64,000 nt of DNA, from positions 75,987,980 to 76,051,979 of the forward strand of contig CP136063.1 of the NCBI GenBank assembly GCA_032622095.1. Reading direction: 5' to 3'. Shown here piece after piece: positions 23,301 through 31,720 of the stretch (position 1 is its first letter; each line of letters begins with the position of its first letter). The position numbers were made by a program, and so were the translations under genes. Under the pieces are notes generated by a model, which was given only the letters and a program-made list of their open reading frames with translations, was not told where the DNA came from and did no database searches. The stretch is from Siphonodentalium dalli (lineage: Eukaryota; Mollusca; Scaphopoda; Gadilida; Siphonodentaliidae).

Positions 23301-26273
23301 AGCTTCGAATGATGAAGATAAATCATCACTCATATAATGTAAGGCTAAAACATTTAAGACGAATATTTGTTACCATATTTGCCAACGTGTTAGCAATAGC
23401 GACATTCATTGACATGTCCATTTGTGTAACATGTACACTGTAAACGAATCCTGATACCGGTTCCCATTAACAACACCGTTTTGACACGTAGATGAAAACA
23501 CGATGACATACACACACCACATATGCCGATTCAAAAGTAAAACAGGTACAAGCCTGCAAATAGTGTGTCTGTCATTTGCAGAATGAGGTCCCCAGATGGC
23601 GATTTTAGTGACGCTATCCCGAACAGCGGGCTAGAATCACCAAATTCACCCTCTGGGGAACTCATTCTGCTTAGGCCTCAACTGCTATGGGGACATAGGA
23701 TCATATTGAAGTTCCCCAGTTGAAGTTTCCCAGGTGATGTTCACACATTAATCACCTCGATTATGCATTTTATCTTCTGCAAATTGCGGGATATAGAAAT
23801 TTCCAAGAAGGGAAAAAGTATTTAAAAGCGATGTTAATTTGAGAATATAGAAAATTCCCAGAAAATAAGGCCTAAGCAGAATGAGGTCCCCTGAGGGTGA
23901 GTTTGGTGATCGTACCCCACTGTGCGGGATAGCGTCACTAAATTCGCCCTCTGGGGACCTCATTCTGCAAATGACAGACACACTATTTGCAGGCTTAAAT
24001 AGGTAACACTCATAATTTCAAGTGTTCGTTGGACTTTGGATACTTACCCGCGCATAAAATCTGTTGCTAGGAACACATAGCTGACTGTCATTCAAATGCG
24101 CCTCTTAATGCTGTGTGCTAAGATCATACCAGCTATGGATTATAAATACCAAGCATAATGTGGAAGGTTTCTAAACACTCTAGACCGACATGTCCATCCA
24201 TGGAAAACCTGTATTTATAGCCCTTGAGTTGGAGTTTTAAAGCTGCTACCCAAACTGTACTGTTTACTATAACTTACAGACATTTCAGTCTGAATTACTG
24301 ACTGATTGTATGGATATATTGGGCTCTTGGTCCAAAGCTAGCATATTTTCCACTAAGTGTTATTGGCGAGACGCGCATTATTTACAAAGAGCTAAGTGTA
24401 ACATATATATCTACATATTCACAAAGGAAGAAGATAAAAGAAGATATGGTGATAGTCCCTGTGTTATCCATAGTCAGCTCGCGTTATCGTCATTTTCATA
24501 AATGCAATCACTATACTTATTCTAGGATGCCATATACTATTAATAATAATACTAACAACTACAACTGCAACAACGATGACACTAAATCGTGAAATGTAGA
24601 TATAATTAATAAAACAAATGTTGTTTATGTATTTCTTAATGCGAAGCTCTCGGCGGAGGTCGATGGGAAGACATCGGCGCGTATGATAGGAATATCCAAT
24701 CAAGGTCACGGTGATTGGCGGCATTCATAGATTGACCACCGGTTACATAAAACATACTGTGCACAGCCGTACACGTTTGGTTAATTTCAATCATAAGTAG
24801 CCGATGGAAAGGAAGGGGTGCGAAGTAATCAACAGACGAACGCAAATTTTTTTGAATGCATTCAGACATCAACATCCTTGAAAATAAAGAGACCGGAACC
24901 ATTCATCAATGTCGGAGATGCATTGTAGGGAAGTTTCCGAATAGATCATGTCTAGTATTTGGATTGTGCTGAAAATGTGGTAGGGAAGTTTCCGAATAGA
25001 TCATGTCTAGTTTTTGGATTGTGCTGAAATTATATAGCTTACAACAGCTATACATCCACTCATCATATTCGTCACAGGGACGTGTCGACAGGGTTGTTTT
25101 TTTAACTTTGTCAAATGTTCAACAGTTGTGAGTGTCAGGTTGAAAATTTCAAATACTTGGCAAGTGTGTCCTGGTTCCTCTCCCGTGCATGGCTAGTCGA
25201 AAACTGCTAATTATTTGAAATTGTTCAAGCGCAGTAGAGGTGTCAGGTTGGAAATTAAGCTCGAGGCCATTGCAGATGCTAGAATTTTGCGATTTACATG
25301 TTCCGATTTCAAAATGTTCTCACACCGAGCCGAACCGATGTCGGTCCGGTGTATCTTGGTCGCCCCTCCCCGTGGCCATGTGAACTTATGTGGAGCTAGA
25401 CTATTAGATGTTAGGATTTATTTAGCAATTTGCAGGTCAGAACTCAACACTTTCTCGAATTGGACAGAGCCATAGTTCGCCCAGTATATTATGTTGATTC
25501 CCCCGGCTAGTGACCACGGGATGCAAATAGAATTACGCAAACATGTCTTTGGTCTGGTTGAAGGGGTGGTGCAGTTGGAATTATCAAGGTGGGTACCACC
25601 ACAAAGGAGACACTCTAGCGACACCATTGAATCTTCTAGTGGGTTTGACATATTCCTTATATAATTTTACTGAGATGTCGTCTTGGTTTTTCCTCTTCCT
25701 CACGCTTTGCCATTTCTCAACTTTCAATGATGTCATCAAACTCATTCTGCAGAAATATACACACTATTCTCTCTACAGTTGTGCGCATAATATATACGAC
25801 TTTGCATGCGGATTGTGGCCGGTTAGTGCTCGCGAAAAGTCATACTACAATGCAAATACAAATGGAAAATCTGATAGATTGGGTCAATCACATCATCGAC
25901 AGCGTGTGTCGTTAACGCTATAACGAAGATACCTTGTGCGTTCAGCCGCTACCGAATAACCTACCTGGTTTATAAAATAAACACACTTCGTGAATACGAC
26001 CCTAGTGTCTTATTTGGTAATTGTTTTTTGTAAAGAATGAAGGAATTGTAACGGTGGACTCTTGTCACTGTGGGGTAATTTCAGGTTATGCCCATCACAC
26101 TTCGACATTTGCCAGCCAAATATATCACTTAACGATGGGTATACGCTGGCATACAATGGCACCCTTGATTTTGTTCGTTAATATAGGTACATGTATCTCA
26201 CCTTCAATGCGTCCATGTCTGCAGTCGCATCGTGTACTTCTCGAAAGGCCTTCAGCTCACAGTCAGCAGACAT
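1590..26273 (-). CDS. SLC28: Concentrative nucleoside transporter (CNT/SLC28 family), ten exons, C-terminal exon not found
   Basis: Sodium-coupled nucleoside symporter of the plasma membrane, recognised from family features. Coding exons on the minus strand: 26273-26202, 23248-22803, 18200-18056, 14937-14743, 13898-13737, 11411-11286, 6693-6566, 5999-5831, 4210-3941 and 1770-1590. All junctions are GT-AG and phases agree throughout, giving about 632 residues. Residues 1-95 are acidic and polar, then membrane segments follow. Recognisable CNT blocks are AVESLNTAANIF (HP1/TM4), ASVMSAPAALA, NLIEAA, NEFVAY (HP2), VVATYALAGFSNFG and FLTACIAG. The usual Q-T-E-[SA]-P motif of HP1 is replaced by GGQLANAM at the junction of exons 5 and 6, with the spacing to flanking motifs unchanged. 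Introns are full of mobile elements. The last seen exon ends in phase 1, so at least one more exon must follow; it may lie below 1590 or outside the window. The splice choices are by eye. Confidence 0.93.
2306..2660. mobile_element. MITE with about 30-bp inverted ends
   Basis: The left end TTCAGACGACCACGATTCAA recurs inverted at 2640-2659 with one mismatch, and both ends continue inward with TCGTAAGTGG. The interior is full of CGATTGCGAT-like words. There is no coding capacity. Superfamily not determined; hAT is a guess only. Confidence 0.7.
3460..3599. mobile_element. Foldback (hairpin) element
   Basis: Two arms of about 60 bp (left about 3461-3524, right about 3537-3599) are reverse complements with few mismatches around a short loop, GAGCTTCAGCGA. 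The element lies in a CNT intron and has no ORF. A second hairpin with a similar loop is at 18905-19050. Confidence 0.8.
3604..3769 (+). repeat. Tandem duplication, 83-bp unit, two copies
   Basis: The block starting TTTATGCCACGATCTTTACA at 3604 repeats at 3687, differing by about two bases. It abuts the foldback element and shares its AATCCAC words, so it may come from a related element. Confidence 0.9.
3941..4210 (-). CDS. SLC28: CNT exon 9 (HP2 NEFVAY motif and a long loop)
   Basis: Ninety codons with a TTTTGCAG acceptor and a perfect GTAAGT donor. It contains SSYVLYPVAFLMGANPEDC and KVFINEFVAYIQL, the family motif whose Glu binds ribose. After it comes a loop of about 45 residues that is longer than in vertebrate relatives, with NST and NRT sequons and a WWW triplet. 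Confidence 0.92.
4880..5375 (-). pseudogene. Decayed LINE reverse transcriptase fragment
   Basis: Reading the minus strand across frame changes and stops gives VPQGSIL-PFWFLVYTNDV, then after a frameshift MYGDDTCLA (the catalytic YxDD box), then MNSDLDKI and a THLGLELQSNLK thumb motif. Order and spacing match the RT palm and thumb of non-LTR retrotransposons. Both ends are lost. It lies in a CNT intron in the same orientation as the gene. Confidence 0.8.
5831..5999 (-). CDS. SLC28: CNT exon 8
   Basis: The phase fits only if the acceptor is TATATAG before 5999. It encodes TDTNLIEAANNGAMFAAKIL followed by a hydrophobic span and LEGVNAGLTWLANRVGIESL, matching the NLxEAAxxGA and NxALxWLG blocks of CNTs. 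The donor is GTTAGA, phase 0. Confidence 0.88.
6566..6693 (-). CDS. SLC28: CNT exon 7 (SAPAALA block)
   Basis: It starts IPPAWLLTASVMSAPAALAV, a very well conserved CNT block, then runs into a basic loop (HRQRKKQNFNKLAK). It ends in phase 2 at GTGAGT. The loop is cytosolic in known CNTs. Confidence 0.9.
7021..9210 (-). mobile_element. 5'-truncated LINE with RT and C-terminal zinc knuckle
   Basis: The main open frame runs from 9145 to 7310 (611 codons; it opens at a GTG that is not a real start). RT motifs in order: QFGFQKG at residues 54-60, LDSAKAFDCVWH at 89-100, RQGAVTSPF at 148-156, TADD at 188-191, HLGI near 260. A zinc-knuckle pattern (CMLCG...GHITDSC) is near residue 525. In-frame RT-like sequence continues about 45 nt upstream across a TGA. 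The endonuclease and ORF1 are missing. The 3' end, read on the minus strand, closes with (AAT)n at about 7021. It belongs to the CR1/jockey-like group in a broad sense; clade not determined. The RT frame is still open, so insertion is fairly recent. It lies in the intron between CNT exons 6 and 7. Confidence 0.92.
9290..11285. other. CNT intron sequence, no gene recognised
   Basis: AT-rich. It contains a direct repeat of AACAGTATACCGTTGATACA (about 9730 and 9790) and a similar decayed stretch near 10280-10360. No exon or RNA gene was recognised. Confidence 0.5.
11286..11411 (-). CDS. SLC28: CNT exon 6 (aberrant HP1 motif)
   Basis: Forty-two codons, phase 0, with a TACAG acceptor and GTGAGT donor. 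It begins QLANAMVIDYL and continues TSELFAMLTAGF, which matches the family's KSELHAxMTxGF block. The distance from NIF to the YL dipeptide is the same as in ordinary CNTs, so no exon seems to be missing, yet the Thr-Glu pair that contacts nucleoside is absent. Confidence 0.85.
11984..12382 (+). repeat. Minisatellite, six copies of a 66-68 bp unit
   Basis: Copies start at 11984, 12050, 12117, 12183, 12251 and 12317. Each runs TGCACCCCCTTGCACCTCAG ... ATATGCCCGGTA. Differences are single bases or 1-2 bp indels. It lies in the CNT intron between exons 5 and 6. Because 66 is a multiple of three it stays open in two frames, but the repeating peptide has no coding support. Confidence 0.95.
12480..13275. 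repeat. Degenerate repeat block with GTTGGAAATTTCCAAC words
   Basis: Three or four decayed copies of a roughly 200-bp unit. Shared words are GGCCACGGGGGAGGGACAA, CGGCTCGGTGTG and paired GGTTGGAAA/TTTCCAACT. A related copy in the other orientation lies at about 25080-25480. No ORF of interest. Confidence 0.65.
13737..13898 (-). CDS. SLC28: CNT exon 5 (TM4/HP1 with AVESLNTAANIF)
   Basis: Acceptor CTCTTCCTCAG, donor GTGAGT, 54 codons, phase 0. It contains a hydrophobic span (NVILVCALIFLLYHVG) and LGTTAVESLNTAANIFFGG, the CNT block that precedes the substrate-binding QTE motif. The exon ends exactly where that motif should begin. Confidence 0.9.
13899..14742. other. CNT intron between exons 4 and 5
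   Basis: No repeat or gene recognised. Several open frames overlap here on both strands but none shows conserved protein features. Confidence 0.4.
14743..14937 (-). CDS. SLC28: CNT exon 4
   Basis: Sixty-five codons, phase 0 at both ends. It starts ITWYPVVTGMFVQFVMAL, which lines up with the RVxWRPVxWGxxLQFxxGL block of animal CNTs, and goes on to an IGDRISELL...AGGNFLFDPEQ segment in place of the usual AGASFVFG block. The open frame continues upstream to 14975 behind a second possible acceptor (GATTTCAG), but that start is out of phase with exon 3. Confidence 0.85.
15866..16800 (+). repeat. Diverged duplicated segment, copy 1 (about 0.9 kb)
   Basis: Aligns by eye with 19847-20755. Shared landmarks in order: TGACTTC(C/G)GTT, GCGAAAACCGGCTTA, an ACAGATACAT(G/T)TACT block, CATTGTCGCCATT and the CAATTTA(T/C)GGA segment. 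No coding features. Likely an old non-autonomous element or segmental copy. Confidence 0.7.
16799..17172 (+). repeat. Dispersed repeat, copy 2
   Basis: Partner of 975-1330, with two AACGCTCTTTAT motifs in matching places. It ends where the piggyBac-like MITE at 17173 begins. Confidence 0.75.
17173..17413. mobile_element. piggyBac-like MITE 1 with internal palindrome
   Basis: The left end TTAACCCTTTGAGTGCCAGG recurs inverted at the right end. TTAA target sites and CCCTTT ends are typical of the piggyBac superfamily. The core is a palindrome of about 66 bp at 17225-17292 (CCAATGCATTCTCTTATATA and its complement around a CCATAGG centre). No ORF. Confidence 0.88.
18056..18200 (-). CDS. SLC28: CNT exon 3 (TM segments ending in SKNPAG)
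   Basis: Acceptor CTTCAACAG, donor GTGAGT. The 48 codons include GISLAGVFVFLGIMFVTSKN, which matches the FxGxxxFxxxxxxxSxxP block of CNTs. It joins exon 4 in phase 0 only if the exon 4 acceptor ending CATATCCCAG is used; the more pyrimidine-rich upstream acceptor would break the frame. Confidence 0.85.
18268..18509. mobile_element. piggyBac-like MITE 2
   Basis: TTAACCCTT at the left and AAGGGTTAA at the right, 242 bp, almost the same length as MITE 1. The inner palindrome (18315-18376) is present and a second, decayed arm is near 18413-18462. Inverted ends are imperfect after the first 12 bp. Confidence 0.8.
18750..18890. mobile_element. Fragment of the same palindromic MITE
   Basis: A palindrome core (18805-18875) with an A-rich left flank like 21466-21540, but without recognisable TTAA ends. 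Confidence 0.65.
18905..19050. mobile_element. Foldback element 2
   Basis: GATAAATTTTATTCACAA is mirrored by TTGTGAATAAAATTTATGAA around a GGAGGCGTAGACGA loop, with further outward complementarity (ATATCCAACGAG against TATATCCCAAC). The loop resembles that of the hairpin at 3460. Confidence 0.7.
19475..19570 (+). repeat. Direct repeat pair
   Basis: GTGATATAAAACAATATCTA and the following bases (37 bp in all) occur at 19475 and again at 19534, separated by 22 bp. Confidence 0.9.
19847..20755 (+). repeat. Diverged duplicated segment, copy 2
   Basis: Partner of 15866-16800. It carries an expanded (CAA)n tract at about 20272-20311 where copy 1 has only a short CAACAACAA run, and it has lost short segments. 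Confidence 0.7.
20272..20311 (+). repeat. (CAA)n microsatellite
   Basis: About 13 perfect units inside the duplicated segment. Confidence 0.9.
21063..21236. mobile_element. Foldback element 3
   Basis: Arms of about 75 bp (ATAAGGATTAACTGTCATGT and its complement ending at 21231) are almost perfect reverse complements around an AAATCCTTCGGGTTTT loop. No ORF. The high arm identity suggests a young insertion. Confidence 0.85.
21360..21759. mobile_element. piggyBac-like MITE 3 with two palindromes
   Basis: TTAACCCTTTAACCAACA at the left and its near complement TTGTTGGGTAAAGGGTTAA at the right, 400 bp. Two copies of the 66-bp palindrome lie at 21390-21458 and 21538-21607 on either side of an A-rich spacer. 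Confidence 0.88.
21760..22802. other. CNT intron, unassigned
   Basis: AT-rich. The stretch at about 21760-22215 resembles 17440-17930 (words such as ATTAGAATGGTCG, CACGAGGCAGA, TCTACGGTAAATTAGCAA), so each piggyBac-like MITE seems to sit in, or bring, a shared downstream repeat. No exon found. Confidence 0.5.
22803..23248 (-). CDS. SLC28: CNT exon 2 (acidic N-terminal tail, TM1, TM2)
   Basis: Acceptor TTTTCTCAG before 23248, donor GTAGGT after 22803. It encodes about 149 residues: an Asp/Glu-rich tail (a DDDIEHEEDN stretch), then two hydrophobic spans around VVKWLLITAYFVYFGFAM and LRLLVVTVAVVFVIGLF and a basic KLKDIIRRARTK stretch. This order matches the N-terminal region of animal CNTs. It ends in phase 2 and completes an Arg codon with exon 3. 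Confidence 0.85.
23550..23996. mobile_element. Foldback element with nested inverted repeats
   Basis: Ends of about 130 bp, AAGCCTGCAAATAGTGTGTC at the left and its complement at the right. Each end itself contains an inverted pair, GCAGAATGAGGTCCCC and GGGGAACTCATTCTGC, so the element can form a cruciform within a hairpin. The AT-rich centre has no ORF. It lies in the intron between CNT exons 1 and 2. Confidence 0.85.
24000..26201. other. CNT intron between exons 1 and 2, remainder
   Basis: Contains a two-copy tandem repeat (GTAGGGAAGTTTCCGAATAG, at about 24926 and 24982) and an inverted copy of the 12480-13275 repeat block at about 25080-25480. No further coding exon was recognised. Confidence 0.5.
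26202..26273 (-). CDS. SLC28: CNT exon 1 (start codon)
   Basis: Twenty-four codons from ATG at 26273 to a GTGAGA donor, phase 0, reading MSADCELKAFREVHDATADM then DALK. It joins in phase to the acidic N-terminal tail of exon 2. Cytosolic N-terminus is inferred. A possible untranslated acceptor lies just upstream (AACAG at about 26279), so a 5' UTR exon may exist further up. An alternative start is Met at 23233 in exon 2. Confidence 0.75.
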
Positions 26274-26559
26274 ATCCTCTGTTACATGCGTTACCTTCAG
26301 ACGAACTAGAACAACAGAAGGAACAGAAGTACAGTTGACAAACGACTATCAGCCCTGATCAATGGTCCTGATGTGATGCTGGTGGTCATGATGACTTTCT
26401 ATATTGCTTATAGTGATAATAATTGATACTGTTAAGAAACTGTACCTTTAGTTTTTCTAAATTTGTCATTTTCACAGTCATTAGAACATTTGAACGAATG
26501 GAAGAGAATCCACCATATGAACAAAATATTCCAAGAATGCAAAATATTTAAATGAACAC

Positions 26560-27090
26560 AATTTTGGTTTTGGTTTTGACTTTTGGCAACTCATACAGTG
26601 CGGGGAACGGAAATGCAATCTCTGTAACGAGAAACTAAGTGATGAATACCACATCATTCTTGAATGAACGAATATTGACAAATCAAATTGATGATGGAAT
26701 ACATCAAACAATTATATTGCAAAAGACGGAATGCGCTCAAATTAAATGCTCTTTTCAACCCAAGGAATAACAAGATCTTGATAGGTCTAGTTGCCTTCAT
26801 TAGATATGCCCTTGTCAGACAAGCTCATAATTGACACTATATAGACACACCCATATTTACTGCCACGACATCTACTGACGAGCCCACCTCCTAAAGTATA
26901 AGACCTGACACCGATCACGAAGAACCAGTAATTTAGTAATAACGAAAAGACCCCACCCACAGCAACCCACTAATACTATAGCGTATTGTATACCTACCTC
27001 GCATGCGTACAATTTATTATTGTCTGTAAACATTATATTTATGCGAATGATTCACTGTCATATATGGCCATGAGTGAATAAATCTATAGC
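26560..27090 (+). pseudogene. 3' end of a decayed LINE
   Basis: The plus strand reads IQCGERKCNLCNEKLSDEYH and then a TGA where the last Cys of the C-x2-C...H...C knuckle is expected. After a frame change it reads NALKLNALFNPRNNKILIGL and then a stop. This is the usual C-terminal end of a CR1/jockey-like ORF2. It lies just upstream of the CNT start codon and points the other way. Confidence 0.75.
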
Positions 27091-27200
27091 TATCTGTATC
27101 TATCTGCATATATTGACTTTCTGTTCCCAGTAGCACTTCAAATACAAGAGTCATAAATAATAACGCCCTCAATATCATATTACTCGCCATATATATAATA

Positions 27201-28044
27201 CTAGAAGGTGACCCGACTTCGTCCGGGCTTTGACCTTGAATTATCTATTTTTAAGGTCAAGTGGGGTCACGATTTGACCAGTCCAAAACACTGCCCGGAC
27301 AAAAGTACCCGACAAACGTGCCCGTCGAAATCCATACGGTTTTGCCCGATTTGACCTTGAATTGATAATTTTGAACGCCAAGGTCAGGTCGGGGCACGAT
27401 TGGACCCGTCTAAAACACTCAGTGGACAAAAGTAACCCTATGTATAAAATTTCGTTGAAATTCCATCAAAATTGGCGATTTGATCTTGAATTGACCCGAT
27501 TTCAAGGCAAATGAATAGGCATATGAGACTCCCCATACGATAGTACCCCCACATACCAAGTTTCATCGAAATCCCGTAATATTCGGGCGTTTGACATTGA
27601 AATGACCCGATTTCAAGATCAATGTCACGTCGCACGGGCAAATTGATAGGTTTGTGCCACTCCCCGACCGAAGGTTCCCCCACATACCAAGTTTCATCGA
27701 AATCCCGTGATATTCGGGCGTTTGACCTTGAAATGACCCGATTTCAAGGTCAAGGTAAGATCACACGGACAAATTAATAGACCTATGTCACTCCCCGGCC
27801 GAAAATACACCAACATACAAAGTTTCATCGAAATCCAGTGATATTCGGGCGTTTGACCTTGAAATGGCCCGATTTCAAGGTCAATGTCATGTCGCACGGG
27901 CAAATCAATATGCCTATGTCACCCCCGGCGGAAAATACCCCCACATACCAAGTTTCATCGAAATCGGGTTGGCCGTTTTCGAGTTCATCGATTACACACA
28001 CACACACAAACACACAAACAGATCTTCCAAAAATATATAATAGA
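27201..28044 (+). mobile_element. Family A repeat, copy 1
   Basis: The head is CTAGAAGGTGACCCGACTTC and the tail ends (CA)n...GATCTTCCAAAAATATATAA. The interior is five or six modules of about 110-130 bp, each with ACATACCAAGTTTCATCGAA and TGACCTTGAAAT...TTTCAAGGTCA. It has no ORF with known domains; the open frames across it are translations of the modules. The next element starts directly at its tail. Confidence 0.85.
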
Positions 28045-28653
28045 CTAGAAGGTGACCCGACTTCGTGCGGGCTTTGACATTGAAATGTCCATTTTGAAGA
28101 TGAAGGTCAGGTGGGGTCACGATTTGACCCGTCCAAAACACTGCCCGGACAAAAGTACCCGTCGAAATCCATCCGGTTTTACCCGATTTGACCTTGAATT
28201 GATCATTTTGAAGGTCAATGTCAGGTCGGGCTCACGAATCGACCCGTCCAAAACACACAGTTGACAAAAGTAACCCTACGTATCAAATATCGTCGAAATC
28301 CCATCAAAATTCGCGATTTGACCTTGAATTGACCCTATTTCAAGGTCAAGGTCACGTCGCACGCGCAAATGAATAGGCCTATGCCACTTCCCGGCCGAAA
28401 ATACCCCCACATACCAAGTTTCATCGATATCCCGTGATATTCGGGCGTTTGACCTTGAAATGACCCGATTTCAAGGTCAAGTTCACGTCGCACGGGCAAA
28501 TTAATAGGCCTATGTCACCCCCCGGCCGAAAATACCCCCAAATACCAAGTTTCATCGAAATCGGGTCGGCCGTTTTCGAGTTCACGATTACAAACACACA
28601 CACACCCTCACACACACCCACAAACACACAGATCTTCCAAAATATATAATAAA
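28045..28653 (+). mobile_element. Family A repeat, copy 2
   Basis: Same head and tail as copy 1, with fewer modules. Its tail carries a compound (CA)n tract with CCCTCACACACACC. Confidence 0.85.
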
Positions 28654-29394
28654 CTAGCCGATGAGCCCGACGTTGTCAGGGCTATTCAAAATCCCAAATT
28701 TCAAGTCGCTAGCTCCACCCGTTTCCGAGATCTGGTCTGCGCATGCGCGAAGCTGGCGTCGCGCGGGCTCGGCGACCCGATAAAATTCGTATCCGGGGCA
28801 AGATACATTCACATACCAAATTTCAAGTCGATAGATCCACCCGTTTCCGAGATCTCGTCTGCGCAAGCGCGAAGCTGGCGTCGCACGGGCTCGGCGACCC
28901 GATAAAATTCGTATCCGGGGCAAGATACATTCACATACCAAATTTCAAGTCGATATATCCACCCGTTTCCGAGATCTCGTCTGCGCATGCGCGAAGCTGG
29001 TTCGCACGGGCTCGGCGACCCGATAAAATTCGTATCCGGGGCAAGATACAATCACATACCAAATTTCAAGTCGATAGCTCCACCCATTTCCGATATCTCG
29101 TCTGCGCATGCGCGAAGTGGCGTCGCACGGGCTCGGCGACCCGATACAATTCGTATTCGGGATAAGATACATTCACATACCAAATTTCAAGTCGATAACT
29201 CCACCCGTTTCCGAGATATCGTCTGCGCATGGGCTGCACGGGCGTCGCACGGGCTCGCCAATACGACAACGACCACCGCCTTGTCAAACTACACACAAGT
29301 ACCAAGTTTCGTCCCGATCGGTCGAGAATCGTAGATTTGCATTAATGAGAAACAGACAGACAGACAGACAGAGGTCTTCAAAATATATATGAGA
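28654..29394 (+). mobile_element. Family B repeat, copy 1
   Basis: The head is CTAGCCGATGAGCCCGACGT. Five modules of about 121 bp follow, each with AAATTTCAAGTCGATAGCTC, GTCTGCGCATGCGCGAAGC and CGTATCCGGGGCAAGATAC. The tail is (CAGA)n then CTTCAAAATATATATGAGA. The module periodicity is much more regular than in family A. Confidence 0.85.
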
Positions 29395-29660
29395 CTAGCC
29401 GATGAGCCCGACGTTGTCCGGGCTATTCAAAAACCAATTTTCAAGTCGATAGCTCCACCCGTTTCCGAGATCTCGTCTGCGCATGCGCTGCACGGGCGTC
29501 GCACGGGCTCGCCAATACGACAACGACCACCGCCTGGTCAAACTACACACACGTACCAAGTTTCGTCCCGATCGGTCGAGAATCGTAGATTTGTATTAAT
29601 GACAAACAGGCAGACAAACAGACAGACAGACAGACAGGGGCCTTCAAAATATATATGAGA
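29395..29660 (+). mobile_element. Family B repeat, copy 2 (short)
   Basis: Same head and tail as the preceding copy but a single module, as if the inner modules had been lost by unequal pairing or slippage. Confidence 0.85.
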
Positions 29661-30417
29661 CTAGCAGGTTAGCCCGCCACTGGCGGCAATCGTCAGAAAC
29701 ATTGTTTTGTTTTTCATTAATTTAATTTTTTGTTTTTCAATTTTACCCGATTTGACCTTGAATTGATCATTTTTAAGGTCAAGAGAAATGATGGTACCCG
29801 TCCCTGGTGCGGAAAAACTGACCCGATGAAATTCTCCCCCTCCCTAATAACGACAGACATAAGAATCACACAACACGTATTTTTTTGTTTTTCAATGAGT
29901 TAATTCTGCCTTTTTAATCAAGAGAAATTATGGTACCCGTCCCTAAAAGAGGTATGATTCGATGAAAATCTCCCCCGTTCATAGGAACTACAGACATAAG
30001 AATCACACGACACGCAGTTGTTGTTTTCCAATGAGTTAATTCTGCCTTTTTAATCAAGATAAATGCATTCCGGTTCCGGTGCGTTTTGCATCCGTAGTTT
30101 CGTACGCATTCGTACGCATAGGGTGACCGTTTAGCAACGCCGATGGCAATACAGAGCGTTACTCGGTTAACAACGCCAAATTTTATCAATATAAAGAGCG
30201 TGCTTGCCTTAACCCCCGCAGTGCCGAGGACGGTGATTTTGATGACTGGAAGTGGAGAATGAGAGCTCAGAGCTTCTCAAAAACGCCGCGAAGACGATTC
30301 CCATGGGATTTTACCATTAGATGGGAAGTTTGAGCTCAATCTAGCCAGCCGTTTTAGAGTCTATAGAGGACACATATATTTATATATATATACGTAGTTC
30401 TAAAAATATATAGGAGA
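29661..30417 (+). mobile_element. Family C repeat, copy 1
   Basis: The head is CTAGCAGGTTAGCCCGCCAC. The body is T-rich with repeats of CGACAGACATAAGAATCACA; the tail is TCTAAAAATATATAGGA. Confidence 0.8.
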
Positions 30418-31644
30418 CTAGCAGGTTAGCCCGCCACCGGCGGCGTTGGTCCGAAACATGACATTTTTTGGCTTTTCAATGAGTTAATTGTGCCTTTTTA
30501 CTCAAGAGAAATTATCGTACCCGTCCCTAAAAGAGGTATGATTTAAGGTACAAACTGACCCGATGAAAATTTCCCCGGTTCCTAGGAACGACAGACATAA
30601 GAATCACACAACACGCATTTGTTAATGAGTTAATTCTGTCTTTTTAATCAAGAGGAATTATGATACCCGTCCCTAAAAGAGGTATGCCAACGATGTTGTT
30701 GTTGGCATTCACGGCTTGGTGGCCACCCGAAAATTATCGCCCGAAGATTCTCACATTGCCGTAAAGAGAAAATTAGCATTGTGTGGATTTAGTAAATATT
30801 TTCGCGCCAACAATGTCGTTGTTGTTGGCAGTCACGGCTTGGAAGTGACCCCCACCTTTACGAGATGGTCATTCACGGCTTGGGGCAACACGCATTTTTT
30901 AATGAGTTATTTCTTTTTTTTAATCAAGAGGGTATGCCAACGATGTCGTTGTTGTTGGCATTCAGGGCTTGGTGGCCACCCGAAAATTCTTGCCCGAAGA
31001 TTCTCACATTGCCGTGAGAGAAAATTAGCATTAGTAATTTGAACTAATTATTTTCTCGCCAACAATGTCGTTGTTGTTGGTTTTCACGGCTTGGGAGTGA
31101 CACCCCACCTTTACGAGATGGTCAAAGGAGAAGGCAGTGGAAGTCCCGTCAGATTCAGGGACGTATCACACTGTCTCGTAAATTTACTAAATTTTAGCAG
31201 CCATATAGCTGCGTCAGTTAGCACGAATCGAGGGGTGTAAGTTTAGAGCTTGTTTATGTGAATGTATTGAAAATAGACTAAGATTTTCAGCCGTAACAAA
31301 AAATGTATACATCAGAAAATGTAAATTCTATATTTTGCGAGGTATTAGCAAGTTTTGGCTCAACGGGTTTAGCAGTTTGGAGTGAATATGGATATAAAAA
31401 TATACATATACAGATATAAAAAAAATGTAGAGTTACTCCTCTTGGATCGCGAGCGAATATCAATTAACTCCGAAGTGCCGATTGCGGTGATTTTGATAAT
31501 TGGGAAGGGATAGACGGTGCTCTGAGCTTCTCCTAATGCGACCACGGCGGTGTCGGTGGGATTTTACACTTACATACGAAATTTGAGCTCAATCTGTACA
31601 CGCGTTTTCGATTCCATGAAGTACCCACATACACACATATATCA

Positions 31645-31720
<76 letters not shown>

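Noticed and set aside
27438-28013. Repeated peptide frames in family A elements (also 36565-37663 and 59291-59607)
   Set aside because: Non-coding modules with few stops; no start, promoter or known domain.
28697-29240. CRISPR-like regular spacing of repeats
   Set aside because: The units are about 121 bp and nearly identical throughout, without unique spacers, in a eukaryotic transposon.
28743-29392. Overlapping 80-140 codon frames with repeated peptides on both strands
   Set aside because: They follow the modules of family B repeats and occur in several frames at once, as expected for a non-coding repeat.
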